Positions 15,746 through 25,447 of a stretch of 64,000 nt of DNA are shown piece by piece. The notes under the pieces were generated by a model. That model ran no database searches and was not told the origin of the DNA. It was given only the letters and a program-made list of their open reading frames with translations. The first letter of the stretch is position 1. Every line of letters starts with the position of its first letter. This DNA comes from Nocardia sienata NBRC 100364. GTDB lineage: Bacteria; Actinomycetota; Actinomycetes; Mycobacteriales; Mycobacteriaceae. The stretch lies in NCBI RefSeq assembly GCF_001613205.1, contig NZ_BDBX01000029.1:112443-176442 (forward strand), read 5' to 3'. A program made the position numbers and the translations under genes.

Positions 15746-17785
15746 TTGAAATCATCGGATCGTCGATCGATGCTCGATCGCCGTGGGTTCCTGGTCGCGC
15801 TGGGGCTGGCGCCCGCGGCCGCGTGGCTGGCCTCCTGCTCCGAGGCGCAACCCATCAAGCTGGTGACCGTCGATATGAGCGGTTCCGATCCGGCGATCCG
15901 GCCCCAGGACGATCTCTACCGGCACGTCAACGGTAAATGGCTGCGCGAATACCAGCTGCCGCCGGACAAGACCTCCTACGGGGCGTTCAGCGAGGCGGGG
16001 GAACGCACCCAGCAGCAGTTGCGGGAGATCATCGAGAGCATCAGCGACCCGGAGGACGGGACCGAGGCCCAGCAGATCCGCGACCTCTACGACGCGCGGA
16101 TGGATCTGGACGAGATCGAGCGGCTGGGCCTGACGCCACTGGATTCGATGTTCGCCGAGATCGAGGACGCGAAGGACAAAGCGGCTCTCGCCGAGGTGAT
16201 GGGCCGGCTGCCGATCGGCGGGCTGATCGGCATCGGGGTGAGTATCGATCAGAAGAATTCCTCGGCCTATATCCCCGCGATCGGCCAGTCCGGGCTGGGC
16301 CTGAACGAGCAGTACTATCGCGATCCGCAGTTCGCCGAGGAACTGGCCGGCTATCGGACCTATCTGGAACGCCTGGCCAAGGGCGCGGATATGCCCGACC
16401 CCGCCGGGGTGGCCGGCCGGCTGCTGGATCTGGAGACCCGGATCGCCGCCGCCCACTGGGACAATGTGCGCAACCGCGACGCGGAGGCCACCTACAACGT
16501 CTTCGATTGGGACAAGGCCACCGCTCTGGCCCCGGAATACGACTGGGACCCGTGGCTGCGCGGTATCACCGACCGGCCCAGAGATCTGTTCGCGAAGGTC
16601 GTGGTGAACCAGCCCTCCTTCGTCACCGAGGCGGGCAAGATCTGGGCGGCGACCGATAGCGCGATCTGGCGCGATTATCTGAAACTCGCGGTGCTCAAGA
16701 CTTACGCGAACGTGCTGCCGAAAGAGATCTCCGACGCCAACTTCGATTTCAACGGGCGGCTGATGTCCGGGCTGAAGCAGCGGCCCGAGCTCTGGAAGTC
16801 CGCCGTTGGCTCGGTGGACAGTAATTTGAGCGAACAGCTGGGCAAGCTGTACGTGGACAAGCATTTCCCGCCCGAGGCCAAGGAACGGGTCGTTGCGATG
16901 GTCGACGACCTGATGGCGGCCTACCGGGAGAATTTCGCCAACTCGACCTGGATGTCACCGGAGACCCGCAAGGCCTCGATCGAGAAATTGGACAAGATAG
17001 GCACCAAACTCGGCTATCCCGACAAGTGGGTGGACTACTCCGGGTTGAAGGTCACCCGCGGCAAGCTGATCGAATCCTTGCGCGCCATCAACGATTTCGA
17101 GGTGAAGCGGTCCTTCGACCGGCTGGGGAAGCCGGTGGACAAAGCCGAGTGGAGTGCCTCACCGCAGACGGTGAACGCCTACTATTCCGCCACCAACAAC
17201 GAAATCGTATTTCCCGCTGCGTTCCTGCAGCCGCCGTTCTTCGACTCCGACGCCGAGATCGCGGTCAATTACGGCGGGGTCGGCGCGGTGATCGGGCACG
17301 AGATCGGGCACGGTTTCGACGACCAGGGTTCCAAGTTCGACGGGGACGGTAACCAGCGCGACTGGTGGACCCCCGCCGACCGGGACGCCTTCGACGCCAA
17401 GTCCCAGGCGCTCATCGAGCAGTACAACACCCTGGTCCCCGAGGGGCTGTCCCCAGAACAGCATGTGAACGGCGCGCTGACTGTCGGCGAGAACCTGGCC
17501 GACCTGCGCGGGCTGCAGATCGCGCTGGCCGCCTACCGGATCGCCGAGCAGCGCCAGGGCGTCACGAATCCCGACTACCACACCATGTTCAATTCGTATG
17601 CGCGGATCTGGCGCTCCAAGTCGACCCCCGAGGTCACCGAACGGCTGCTCGCCGGTGACACCCATTCTCCCGACGAGTTCCGGGTGAACCAGGTGGTCCG
17701 CAATATCGCGGAGTTCTACCGAACCTTCGGAGTGGTGGAAACGGACAAACTCTTCCTGCCCGAGGACCAGCGCATCGAGCTGTGA
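15746..17785 (+). CDS. M13-family zinc metallopeptidase, exported lipoprotein
   Basis: A 679-aa peptidase of the neprilysin/PepO family. The zinc motif is HEIGHGFDDQGSKFDGDGN (HExxH with the downstream FDDQG), the third ligand is in the NLADLRGLQIAL segment after VNGALTVGEN, and NAYYSATNNEIVFPAAFLQPPFF is the family's substrate-cleft segment. The N-terminus has LDRRGF, a hydrophobic stretch and LASC: a twin-arginine-like lipoprotein signal, so it should be anchored outside the membrane. The TTG at 15746 is preferred, with GGGGAGAGG 5 nt upstream; the ATG at 15770 is an alternative. A mycobacterial relative (Zmp1) is a virulence-related protease; the role here is not shown. Confidence 0.93.
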   Translation: MKSSDRRSMLDRRGFLVALGLAPAAAWLASCSEAQPIKLVTVDMSGSDPAIRPQDDLYRHVNGKWLREYQLPPDKTSYGAFSEAGERTQQQLREIIESISDPEDGTEAQQIRDLYDARMDLDEIERLGLTPLDSMFAEIEDAKDKAALAEVMGRLPIGGLIGIGVSIDQKNSSAYIPAIGQSGLGLNEQYYRDPQFAEELAGYRTYLERLAKGADMPDPAGVAGRLLDLETRIAAAHWDNVRNRDAEATYNVFDWDKATALAPEYDWDPWLRGITDRPRDLFAKVVVNQPSFVTEAGKIWAATDSAIWRDYLKLAVLKTYANVLPKEISDANFDFNGRLMSGLKQRPELWKSAVGSVDSNLSEQLGKLYVDKHFPPEAKERVVAMVDDLMAAYRENFANSTWMSPETRKASIEKLDKIGTKLGYPDKWVDYSGLKVTRGKLIESLRAINDFEVKRSFDRLGKPVDKAEWSASPQTVNAYYSATNNEIVFPAAFLQPPFFDSDAEIAVNYGGVGAVIGHEIGHGFDDQGSKFDGDGNQRDWWTPADRDAFDAKSQALIEQYNTLVPEGLSPEQHVNGALTVGENLADLRGLQIALAAYRIAEQRQGVTNPDYHTMFNSYARIWRSKSTPEVTERLLAGDTHSPDEFRVNQVVRNIAEFYRTFGVVETDKLFLPEDQRIEL

Positions 17786-17791
17786 GCACGG

Positions 17792-17816
17792 CGGGGAGCG
17801 GTCCGGCCGCTCCCCG
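17792..17816. terminator. Bidirectional terminator
   Basis: A 10-bp inverted repeat, CGGGGAGCGG and CCGCTCCCCG with a 5-nt loop, lies between the peptidase stop and the convergent small secreted protein. Confidence 0.7.
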
Positions 17817-17833
17817 GCGCCACGGCCCGCGGC

Positions 17834-18277
17834 TCAGGGAACGAAGATTTCGGCCGAGCCGGGCACGTGCGGCAGATTCGAAGCGACCTCGATAGCGACG
17901 CGACCGAAGCCGGGGCGGATCTGCCAGGCGGAGCAGACCCAGATGTCGCAGCCGGGACTGCCTACGGTTTCCCGGATCTGGTGGGTTCCGGTGGCTCCGG
18001 TGTCCAGGTTGCGCCAGCGGACGATGAGGTCGAACGAGCACGCACCGGACAGACCGGAGATACCGAACAAACTGGATACCGGAGGCACCGAGATGCCGAC
18101 GGTTCCGGGTTCGGACCCGTTCCACGCGGTTACCTGCACTTCACCGACGCACAGACCGCTGGACAGCGTCCGCAGTGGCGTGGTCTGTACCGATTCCGCG
18201 TGCGCTGGCGCCGCCAGACCGATCAAACCGGCCACGACGGCGCCGATAATGCTGAGAGGCAGGGTAATTCGACGCAT
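17834..18277 (-). CDS. Small secreted protein, unknown family
   Basis: A 147-aa protein with a typical signal peptide (MRRITLPLSIIGAVVAGLIGLAAP, cleavage after AHA near residue 27). The mature domain of 120 residues has four Cys (GLCVGE, GACSFD, GCDIWVCSAW), which probably form two disulphides, and beta-rich sequence such as FDLIVRWRNLDTG. It looks like a secreted beta-sandwich protein of the kind frequent in Nocardia. It is 144 nt downstream of the last ABC permease and on the same strand, but there is no reason to tie it to the transporter. Function unknown. Confidence 0.75.
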   Translation of the reverse strand: MRRITLPLSIIGAVVAGLIGLAAPAHAESVQTTPLRTLSSGLCVGEVQVTAWNGSEPGTVGISVPPVSSLFGISGLSGACSFDLIVRWRNLDTGATGTHQIRETVGSPGCDIWVCSAWQIRPGFGRVAIEVASNLPHVPGSAEIFVP

Positions 18278-18421
18278 ACTCGCACGCTACGTGCGGCCGC
18301 CCGCCGGCGGGAGACCCGAGAATTACCGGCACGGAGCCCAGAGCCCGTCTGTAGCCCGGCCGCAAACCGACTGTGGGGGGGCGGGAGCAGCCCGCCCGCG
18401 GTCCTTTCTCCCGTTCCGGAC

Positions 18422-19186
18422 TCAGCTCTCGGCCGCCTTGCGGTAGCCGCGCACGGCCAGCGCCCCGAACACCGCGACCGAGCCCACCGCCCAGGCCACG
18501 GTCTGCGCCAAGGGTGTGGCGATCGGCCCGCCCAGCAGGAAACCGCGCATGGCCTCGATGGCACAGCTCATCGGCTGCCCCCGCACGATGGGCTGCAGCC
18601 AGTCCGGATAGTTCTCCAGCGGCACGAAGCCGGAATTGAAGAACATGCCGACCAGCACCACGATCGCGAATACCTGCACGGCCTGACCACCGGCCCGGCT
18701 CACGCCGACCGCGACCACCAGCGGGGTGAAGCCGGCGACCACGATCACCGGGACCGCGAGCACGCCCAGCACCCCGGCCCAGCCGTTGTCGAACCGCAGA
18801 CCCAGCAGCACCCCGACCACGACCACCAGCAGGGTCGCGACCGCGGCCCGCGCGCATTCGGCGATCAATCGGCCCAGCAGCGCACTGGCCCGGTGTACCG
18901 GCAACACCCAGAAGCGACGCAGCAAACCGCTGCGCCGCTCGCCGAACAAAGACTCCCCGGTGCCCATGGCGCCGTACATCGCGCCCGCGACGGCGATCAG
19001 CGGGACGAAACCGTACAGCGGTTCCGCGTCACCGGGGACGCCGAGCGTACGGCTGAGCACCAGTTCGAACATGAGCAGCAGCAGAATCGGCAGTACCAGC
19101 GTGGACGACAGCACCTCCTGCTGGCGACTCCAGCGCCGCAGCAGCCGACCGCTCTCCACCAGCGCCTGATCCAAGAATGTTGTCAC
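18422..19186 (-). CDS. ABC-2 type permease (DrrB/DrrC-like), second subunit
   Basis: A 254-aa membrane protein with six predicted helices (for instance VLPILLLLMFELVLS, AAVATLLVVVVGVLLGL, VQVFAIVVLVGMFFNSGF) and the ABC-2 signature region MFFNSGFVPLENYPDWLQPIVRGQPMS (in parts), followed by AIEAMRGFLLGG. Start GTG at 19186 overlaps the preceding permease stop by 4 nt (GTGA), so translation is coupled. A long open frame continues upstream in frame but is only the antisense-like shadow of the other permease. Last gene of the operon that starts with the siderophore NRPSs, so export of the siderophore is its likely job. Confidence 0.88.
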   Translation of the reverse strand: MTTFLDQALVESGRLLRRWSRQQEVLSSTLVLPILLLLMFELVLSRTLGVPGDAEPLYGFVPLIAVAGAMYGAMGTGESLFGERRSGLLRRFWVLPVHRASALLGRLIAECARAAVATLLVVVVGVLLGLRFDNGWAGVLGVLAVPVIVVAGFTPLVVAVGVSRAGGQAVQVFAIVVLVGMFFNSGFVPLENYPDWLQPIVRGQPMSCAIEAMRGFLLGGPIATPLAQTVAWAVGSVAVFGALAVRGYRKAAES

Positions 19187-20108
19187 CGCCGCTTCCTTTC
19201 CGTCCATACCGCCAGGGCCGCGCCCACCAACAGCAGACCAGCGACCCAGGCCACGGCCACCGGCAGTCCTTCCGGATACCGCCCGTCGGCGAGCCCACGC
19301 AGCGCGTCGGCCACCTGGGAGACGGGCTGGTTGCGGACAAACGGCTGGACCCAGCCCGGAAAGCCCTCGGCCGGGACGAAACCGGTGGAGATCATGACCA
19401 GCAGCAGCTGCGGTACGAACAGCACCGTGGCGCCCACCTGCGGATTGGCCGTCGCGGTACCGAGCGCGTCGGTGGCCAGCATCATCGCCACCCCGAAGCC
19501 GAGCACCAGCGCCAGGAACACCAGGGCGGGGACGAGACCGTGGAAGCGGAAGCCGAACAGGGCACCGATCACCAGCGCGCCGCAGATCGCGGTGATCGCC
19601 CGGGCCAGGTTCGCCGAAACCCGGGCGGCGGGCGGCACCCAGGACGCCACCGGCATGGCCCGCAGCCGGGTACCCATACCGCCGGCCACCTCCCGTGCCG
19701 CGCGGTCGCCGGCGAACATGGAGCTGAAGAACATGGCGTGCACGACGATCAGCGGCAGCAGATACTGCGCGTAGTCGACACCGCCGGCCTCCACCGATTT
19801 CCGCAGCGGCACATAGAAACAGACGAAGAAGGTCAGCGGCGCGGCGAAAGCGAGGATCAGATCGCCCTCCCGCACGGCCGCCCGGATCGACCGCTCGCTG
19901 AGCGCGGCCCACTGCGAACCGGGCGGAAAACGCAGGCCCTCCGCCGGGCCCGACTCGCCCATGCTGTTCTCATCGGGCACGAGCGAAGGCCCTGCGTGGT
20001 CACGCTTCGCTACCGCCTCCGGGCCCGAACCGCTCATGCTGCCTTCATCGGGCACGAGCGAAGGCCCTGCGTGGTCACGCTTCGCTACCGCCTCCGGGCC
20101 CGAACCGC

Positions 20109-20112
<4 letters not shown>
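19183..20112 (-). CDS. ABC-2 type permease (DrrB-like), first subunit, with a duplicated N-terminal extension
   Basis: A 309-aa protein. Residues 1-50 are two almost identical 25-residue units starting MSGSGPEAVAKRDHAGPSLV. A third start-like MGESGPAEG then leads into a usual ABC-2 permease of about 260 residues with six helices and the motif MISTGFVPAEGFPGWVQPFVRN followed by QPVSQVADALRGL. The ATG at 20112 overlaps the ATPase stop (ATGA). Because the transporter fold begins only after the repeats, translation could also start at the ATG codons at 20037 or 19962. Forms a heteromeric exporter with the other permease and the ATPase. Confidence 0.86.
19963..20112 (-). repeat. 75-bp tandem duplication inside the permease gene
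   Basis: Two head-to-tail copies (20112-20038 and 20037-19963) encode 25 residues each and differ only near the 3' end of the second copy (GS against NS). Each unit begins with an ATG codon, so the duplication also duplicates a potential start. A GCGAAGG/CTTCGC pair inside each unit can form a small stem. Confidence 0.9.
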
Positions 20113-21089
<977 letters not shown>

Positions 21090-21151
21090 CGTGTTCTCCA
21101 TTCGATGTTCCCCGCCGGTCCGGCGAGTTCCCGTGCACATCCGCCGGCTGC

Positions 21152-24100
21152 CTAGGCGTCGCGCACGGCGGCGAAAACGCGCTGATCCAGCAGCGCCAAC
21201 GGATGATCGGCCTCCGGCAGCACCACCACCGGGCGCAGGCCCGATGCCGCGAGCTGCCCCACCCATTCGTCCTCGGTCAGGAAGATCCGGTCGGTTCCCG
21301 CCCGCACATCGGTCGCCCCGGCGTGCGGCTGCCCGGGCGCGGGCGACATCAGGAAGTGCACCGAGGTCAGCAACTGGCTGTGTGCCACCACGGTCTCGAT
21401 GAACACCACCGCGCCCGCGGGGTTCAGCAACTCGCGCAGTTCGCGCAGCGTACGGCCGATGTGATGCGCGTTGTGCAGCACATTGGAGGCGATCACGAGG
21501 TCGTAGCGCGGCTGCTGCGCGAGATCGGCGTTCATGTCCACGAGGGCGAACCGCATCCACGGACGGTCGGCGAACCGCCTGCGCGCCGCGTCGAGGAAGA
21601 AATTCGACACATCGGTGAAGTGGTATTCCACGGGCAGACCGTTGAGCCCGGCCACCACATCGTCGGTGGTTCCACCGACACCCGCGCCCAGCTCCAGGAT
21701 CCGCACCGGCGACCGGTCCGCACGCAGGCGGTCGACCACCCCGGCGACGAGCTCGCGCGCGGCGTGGTTGAGGTAGCGGCTGATCGCGTTCTCGCGATAG
21801 GTCGCTTCCGCGGTGACCATATCCCCGCCCGGGAACAGCAACTCCTGTACCCGCATCCGGTCCTGGATCAGTTCGGTGAGGTGTCCGTTCGTACCGCTCA
21901 CGAAGGTGGCCAGTTCCGGTGCGTAGCCGAGATCGGTGCACGCCTGCACGAGTTCGTTCCTCGTCGTGGGCGGCAGCTCCCGTTCGTAGCGGTAACCGCT
22001 GTCCGGGTCACCGGTCAGGGTGCCGTGGCGGGCGAGTTCCTGTAACCACTGCCGCAGCAGCCAGCGATGCCGGGCCGCGACCTGCAGCCGTTCGGTGATG
22101 TCCTCGACGCTGTGCACGGCCCGGTCCCGCAGTACCGGTTCCAGGGCGCGGAGCATGGCGCGCGCCCCGAACAGGTCGAGGTCGCGCCGGGCGGAGCGGA
22201 GCCGCTCGGCATCCAGATCCGCGGGGACGACCTGTTCGGCCGCCCGCCGGGCCCGGGCGACGAGGTCGTCCATACCCAGGGGTGCGGCGGCCACCGGATG
22301 CGACGCGGCGGGCGGCGGCGTGCCGGGCGGCGGCGTGGCGGGGGCCGAGGTCGCCGGGAGCGCGGTCGCGGGCTGCCGCAGCGCCGGCCGCTCCCCCACC
22401 AGCCGGACCACGTCGTCGAGTGTGGCACCGCCGACGAGGTCGCCGACCGGCAGTTCGTACCCGTATTCCTGATGGACGCGGCGGCGCAGTTCCAGGGCCT
22501 GCAGAGAGTCCAGGCCGAGCGCGACCAGCGGTTTGGTCGTATCGATGGAATCGAGATCGTCCTCGCCGAGGACCTCGGCGAACAGTTCCACGATCCGGCG
22601 GACCGGAGAGACGGCCGGACCGGCGGGGAGCGGGGCCGGTTCCAGGACGGCCGCGGTGGCCGCCGGGGTGACCAATCCGGACAGCAGCGGACCGTGACCG
22701 AACGCCCCGAACACCGCGCGGCCGCGGTCCCAATCGAAGGCGGTGATCACCGCGTTGCCGGTGAGTCCGCTCAGTCCCAGCGCGATGGCATCGGCCGAAC
22801 GCATCGGCAGGTACCCGACCTCGGCGAGTTTGGAGATAGCGGCGGCGCCGACCCCTTCGTGGACCGCCCACTGACCCCACTGCACCGATACACAGTTCAC
22901 GCCCGCGGCACGTAACCGGTACGCGAGAGCGTCCAGCATCCGGTTGGCCGCCGAGTAGACGACGGTGCCGCGGCCACCCAGGGTCGCGGCCAGCGAGGAG
23001 CACAGCAGCACCCGGGCGTCCGCGGCGAGCGGGAGCGCGTCGAGCACAGTGGTGAGACCACCGACTTTGGCGCGCAGCAGCTCGACCACCCTCGCGTAGG
23101 TGATCTCGGTCAGTTCGATGCCCTCGATGCCCGCGTAATCGGCGGCGGCGTGCAGGACCAGATCGGCCGGGGCATCACCGAACTCGGCCGCCAGGGCACG
23201 CACCGCGGCGGGGTCACCGATATCGGCGGACAGCACCCGCACAGTGGCACCGGTCGCCCGGATCGGCGCCAGTTTGCGGGTCACCTCCGCCGTTTCGCCC
23301 GAGCGGCCGACGAGTGTGATCCGCCGGGCACCGGCCCGCGCGAAATGCGCGCAGAACTCGAGCCCGACCTTGCCGGTGCCGCCGGTGATCAGCGCATTCC
23401 GCGGTACGGCGAGTGGATCGGCGCCGGGCTCGGTCTCGGTCAACCGCTTGGCGTAGATATTCCCCTCGCGTATCGCCAGTTCGGCCTCGTCGGCGGTGTG
23501 CAGTGCCGCGAGCACCGCCGGGGCCGTCTGCGCGGTCGCGGCGGCGAGGTCCAGATGCCGGAATGCGATGCCCGGATACTCGGCACCGGCCGACCGGAAA
23601 CCGGCCGCGGCCGCAGCCGGTACCGGATGCGGTTCGTCACCGGGTACCACCGCTTCGCCGCCTACCGTGACCAGCCAGAAGTCGGCCACCCCGGCGTCCG
23701 GTTTCGACCACCAGGCGCGGGTGCCGAAGAATTCCGCGACCGCTTCGCTCATATCCTCGTCCGCGGCCGCGGGCAACAGGACGACCACGGCGTCGATACC
23801 CACCAGGTCGCCGCCGGCCTCGGTGGTGACGAGCCGGGCGGTCGCCCCGTGGTTCTCGGCCTGCGCGCAGAGCGCTTCGGCCAGTTCGGCGCAGGCACCG
23901 GAGGCGTCCACCAGCCCGATGGCGCGCGGCGCCAGCAATTTCCGGCGGGACAGCCGGGTCCACTCCTCGACGAGCAGCTGAGCGGGTACCACCCGCTCCG
24001 GGGCCGCGACCGCGACCGGAGTCACCGGCGCCGGCACGGCGACGGCCGGTCGGGGCGCCGGTGCGGGATCGGATCCGAGCGTCAACCACAGCCGCTGCCG

Positions 24101-25447
24101 GCTCATCCGCATATTCGGGAAATCCAGGAGCGGCGGGCGGGGGGTGTCGCCGGTGTCCGTGGCCAGTGCCGACCACCGGTAGTGCTGGTCGTTCACCGCC
24201 AGCGTCGCCAGGTTGCGGGTGAACAGCGCGAGATCGGTGGCGGTCCGGCTCGAGGTGCCGGTGACCGTGGTCTCGGCCGGAGCGGCCAGAGTTTCCAGGT
24301 TCTCTCGTAGCGGGAGCTGCAGGGTGGGATGTTCGGCCAGCTCCACGAACGAATCGGCCCCGGCCGCCACCGCGGCCGCGATCGCCCGGTCGAACCGGAC
24401 GATATTGCGCAGATTCCAGAACCAGTAGTCGTCCAGCGTCGTCTCGGCCGGGAACGCCTCGCCCAGCGTGGCACCGAACGCCGCGATCGGGCTGTCCCGG
24501 AAGGACCGCTCGGTCAACCGGTCGGCCAGACCCGCGCGCAGATCGGCCCGCAGACTGTTGACCATACCGGTGTGCGCCGGGTACCGGACCCGGATGACCC
24601 GGCTGAACCGACCGGCCTCGGCGAGCGTGTCGACCACCTCGCAGACCACCGCGCGATCGCCGGAAATACCCACCATGCGCGGCGAGTTGACCACCGACAC
24701 CTCGGCCCGGCCGGACCGCCGGGCGAGCAGGGCCTCGGCCTCTTCGCGGTCGGCCTCGACGACCGCCATGGCGTAGTCCTCGGGCGCGATCCGGTCCACC
24801 GCTTCGGCCCGCGCCCCGACGACCAGCAGCGCGTCGCGGCGCGTCATCTTCCCGGACACATAGGCCGCGGCGATCTCGCCCTGGCTGTGCCCGACCACCG
24901 CGGCGGGTTCCACACCGGCCGACCGCCAGAGTGCCGCCAGGCCCGCCATCTGCAGGAACAGCGCGGGCTGCACGGTCCGCGCCGAATCATCGGCGGCCAC
25001 CGAATCGTCGAGCAGGTATTCCAGCGGCGCGTCCCCGAACAGTTCGGCGAACTCGGCGGCGCAGCGGTCCACTTCGTCGCGATAGGCCGGGGCCCGGTCG
25101 TAGAACACCGCGCCCATGCCCGGTCGCTGCCCACCCTGCCCCGGGAAGACGAAGGTGTGCTTACGGGCGATCACCGCACTGCCGCGGATCACCGCGGGGT
25201 GTTCCCGTCCGGCCGCGACCGCCGCCGACGCCGCGGCCAGGGTCTGCCCGTCGTCCACGAGCACCAGGGCCCGGTGCCGGCGGGCCACCCGGGTCCGGAA
25301 GAGCATATCGGCGATCTCGCCCGCGGTGACCGCGGTGTGTTCGCGCGCGTAGGCCCCGATCGCCGCCGCCTCCTCGCGCAGCAGGTCCGGCGTATCCGCC
25401 GACAGCAGGACCGGAACGGACCCGTCGGGCATCCGATGGCTAGACAT
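21152..25447 (-). CDS. Siderophore PKS: AT-KR-ACP plus C-terminal methyltransferase (MbtD-like)
   Basis: A 1431-aa modular PKS protein without ketosynthase. The AT domain (about 90-400) has FVFPGQGGQRPGMG and the nucleophile GHSQGEIAAAY; the later RYPAH replaces the usual HAFH or YASH. The KR (about 655-870) has ITGGTGKVGLEF and the catalytic LCSSLA...VYSAAN set, so it looks active. The ACP (about 940-1000) has LGLDSLQALE. The C-terminal domain (about 1150-1420) is a SAM methyltransferase with ILELGAGVGGTTDD and VIASNVLHNA. With the separate ketosynthase it should build a 2-methyl- or 2,2-dimethyl-3-hydroxy acid, the lipid part of nocobactin-like siderophores. Start ATG 25447 overlaps the KS stop by 8 nt with GAGGAG upstream. 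Confidence 0.92.
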   Translation of the reverse strand: MSSHRMPDGSVPVLLSADTPDLLREEAAAIGAYAREHTAVTAGEIADMLFRTRVARRHRALVLVDDGQTLAAASAAVAAGREHPAVIRGSAVIARKHTFVFPGQGGQRPGMGAVFYDRAPAYRDEVDRCAAEFAELFGDAPLEYLLDDSVAADDSARTVQPALFLQMAGLAALWRSAGVEPAAVVGHSQGEIAAAYVSGKMTRRDALLVVGARAEAVDRIAPEDYAMAVVEADREEAEALLARRSGRAEVSVVNSPRMVGISGDRAVVCEVVDTLAEAGRFSRVIRVRYPAHTGMVNSLRADLRAGLADRLTERSFRDSPIAAFGATLGEAFPAETTLDDYWFWNLRNIVRFDRAIAAAVAAGADSFVELAEHPTLQLPLRENLETLAAPAETTVTGTSSRTATDLALFTRNLATLAVNDQHYRWSALATDTGDTPRPPLLDFPNMRMSRQRLWLTLGSDPAPAPRPAVAVPAPVTPVAVAAPERVVPAQLLVEEWTRLSRRKLLAPRAIGLVDASGACAELAEALCAQAENHGATARLVTTEAGGDLVGIDAVVVLLPAAADEDMSEAVAEFFGTRAWWSKPDAGVADFWLVTVGGEAVVPGDEPHPVPAAAAAGFRSAGAEYPGIAFRHLDLAAATAQTAPAVLAALHTADEAELAIREGNIYAKRLTETEPGADPLAVPRNALITGGTGKVGLEFCAHFARAGARRITLVGRSGETAEVTRKLAPIRATGATVRVLSADIGDPAAVRALAAEFGDAPADLVLHAAADYAGIEGIELTEITYARVVELLRAKVGGLTTVLDALPLAADARVLLCSSLAATLGGRGTVVYSAANRMLDALAYRLRAAGVNCVSVQWGQWAVHEGVGAAAISKLAEVGYLPMRSADAIALGLSGLTGNAVITAFDWDRGRAVFGAFGHGPLLSGLVTPAATAAVLEPAPLPAGPAVSPVRRIVELFAEVLGEDDLDSIDTTKPLVALGLDSLQALELRRRVHQEYGYELPVGDLVGGATLDDVVRLVGERPALRQPATALPATSAPATPPPGTPPPAASHPVAAAPLGMDDLVARARRAAEQVVPADLDAERLRSARRDLDLFGARAMLRALEPVLRDRAVHSVEDITERLQVAARHRWLLRQWLQELARHGTLTGDPDSGYRYERELPPTTRNELVQACTDLGYAPELATFVSGTNGHLTELIQDRMRVQELLFPGGDMVTAEATYRENAISRYLNHAARELVAGVVDRLRADRSPVRILELGAGVGGTTDDVVAGLNGLPVEYHFTDVSNFFLDAARRRFADRPWMRFALVDMNADLAQQPRYDLVIASNVLHNAHHIGRTLRELRELLNPAGAVVFIETVVAHSQLLTSVHFLMSPAPGQPHAGATDVRAGTDRIFLTEDEWVGQLAASGLRPVVVLPEADHPLALLDQRVFAAVRDA

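Noticed and set aside
17867..19774. 635-codon plus-strand frame across the ABC permease genes
   Set aside because: Low-complexity His/Gln/Arg content with no recognisable domain; the opposite strand has well-defined permeases with coupled starts.
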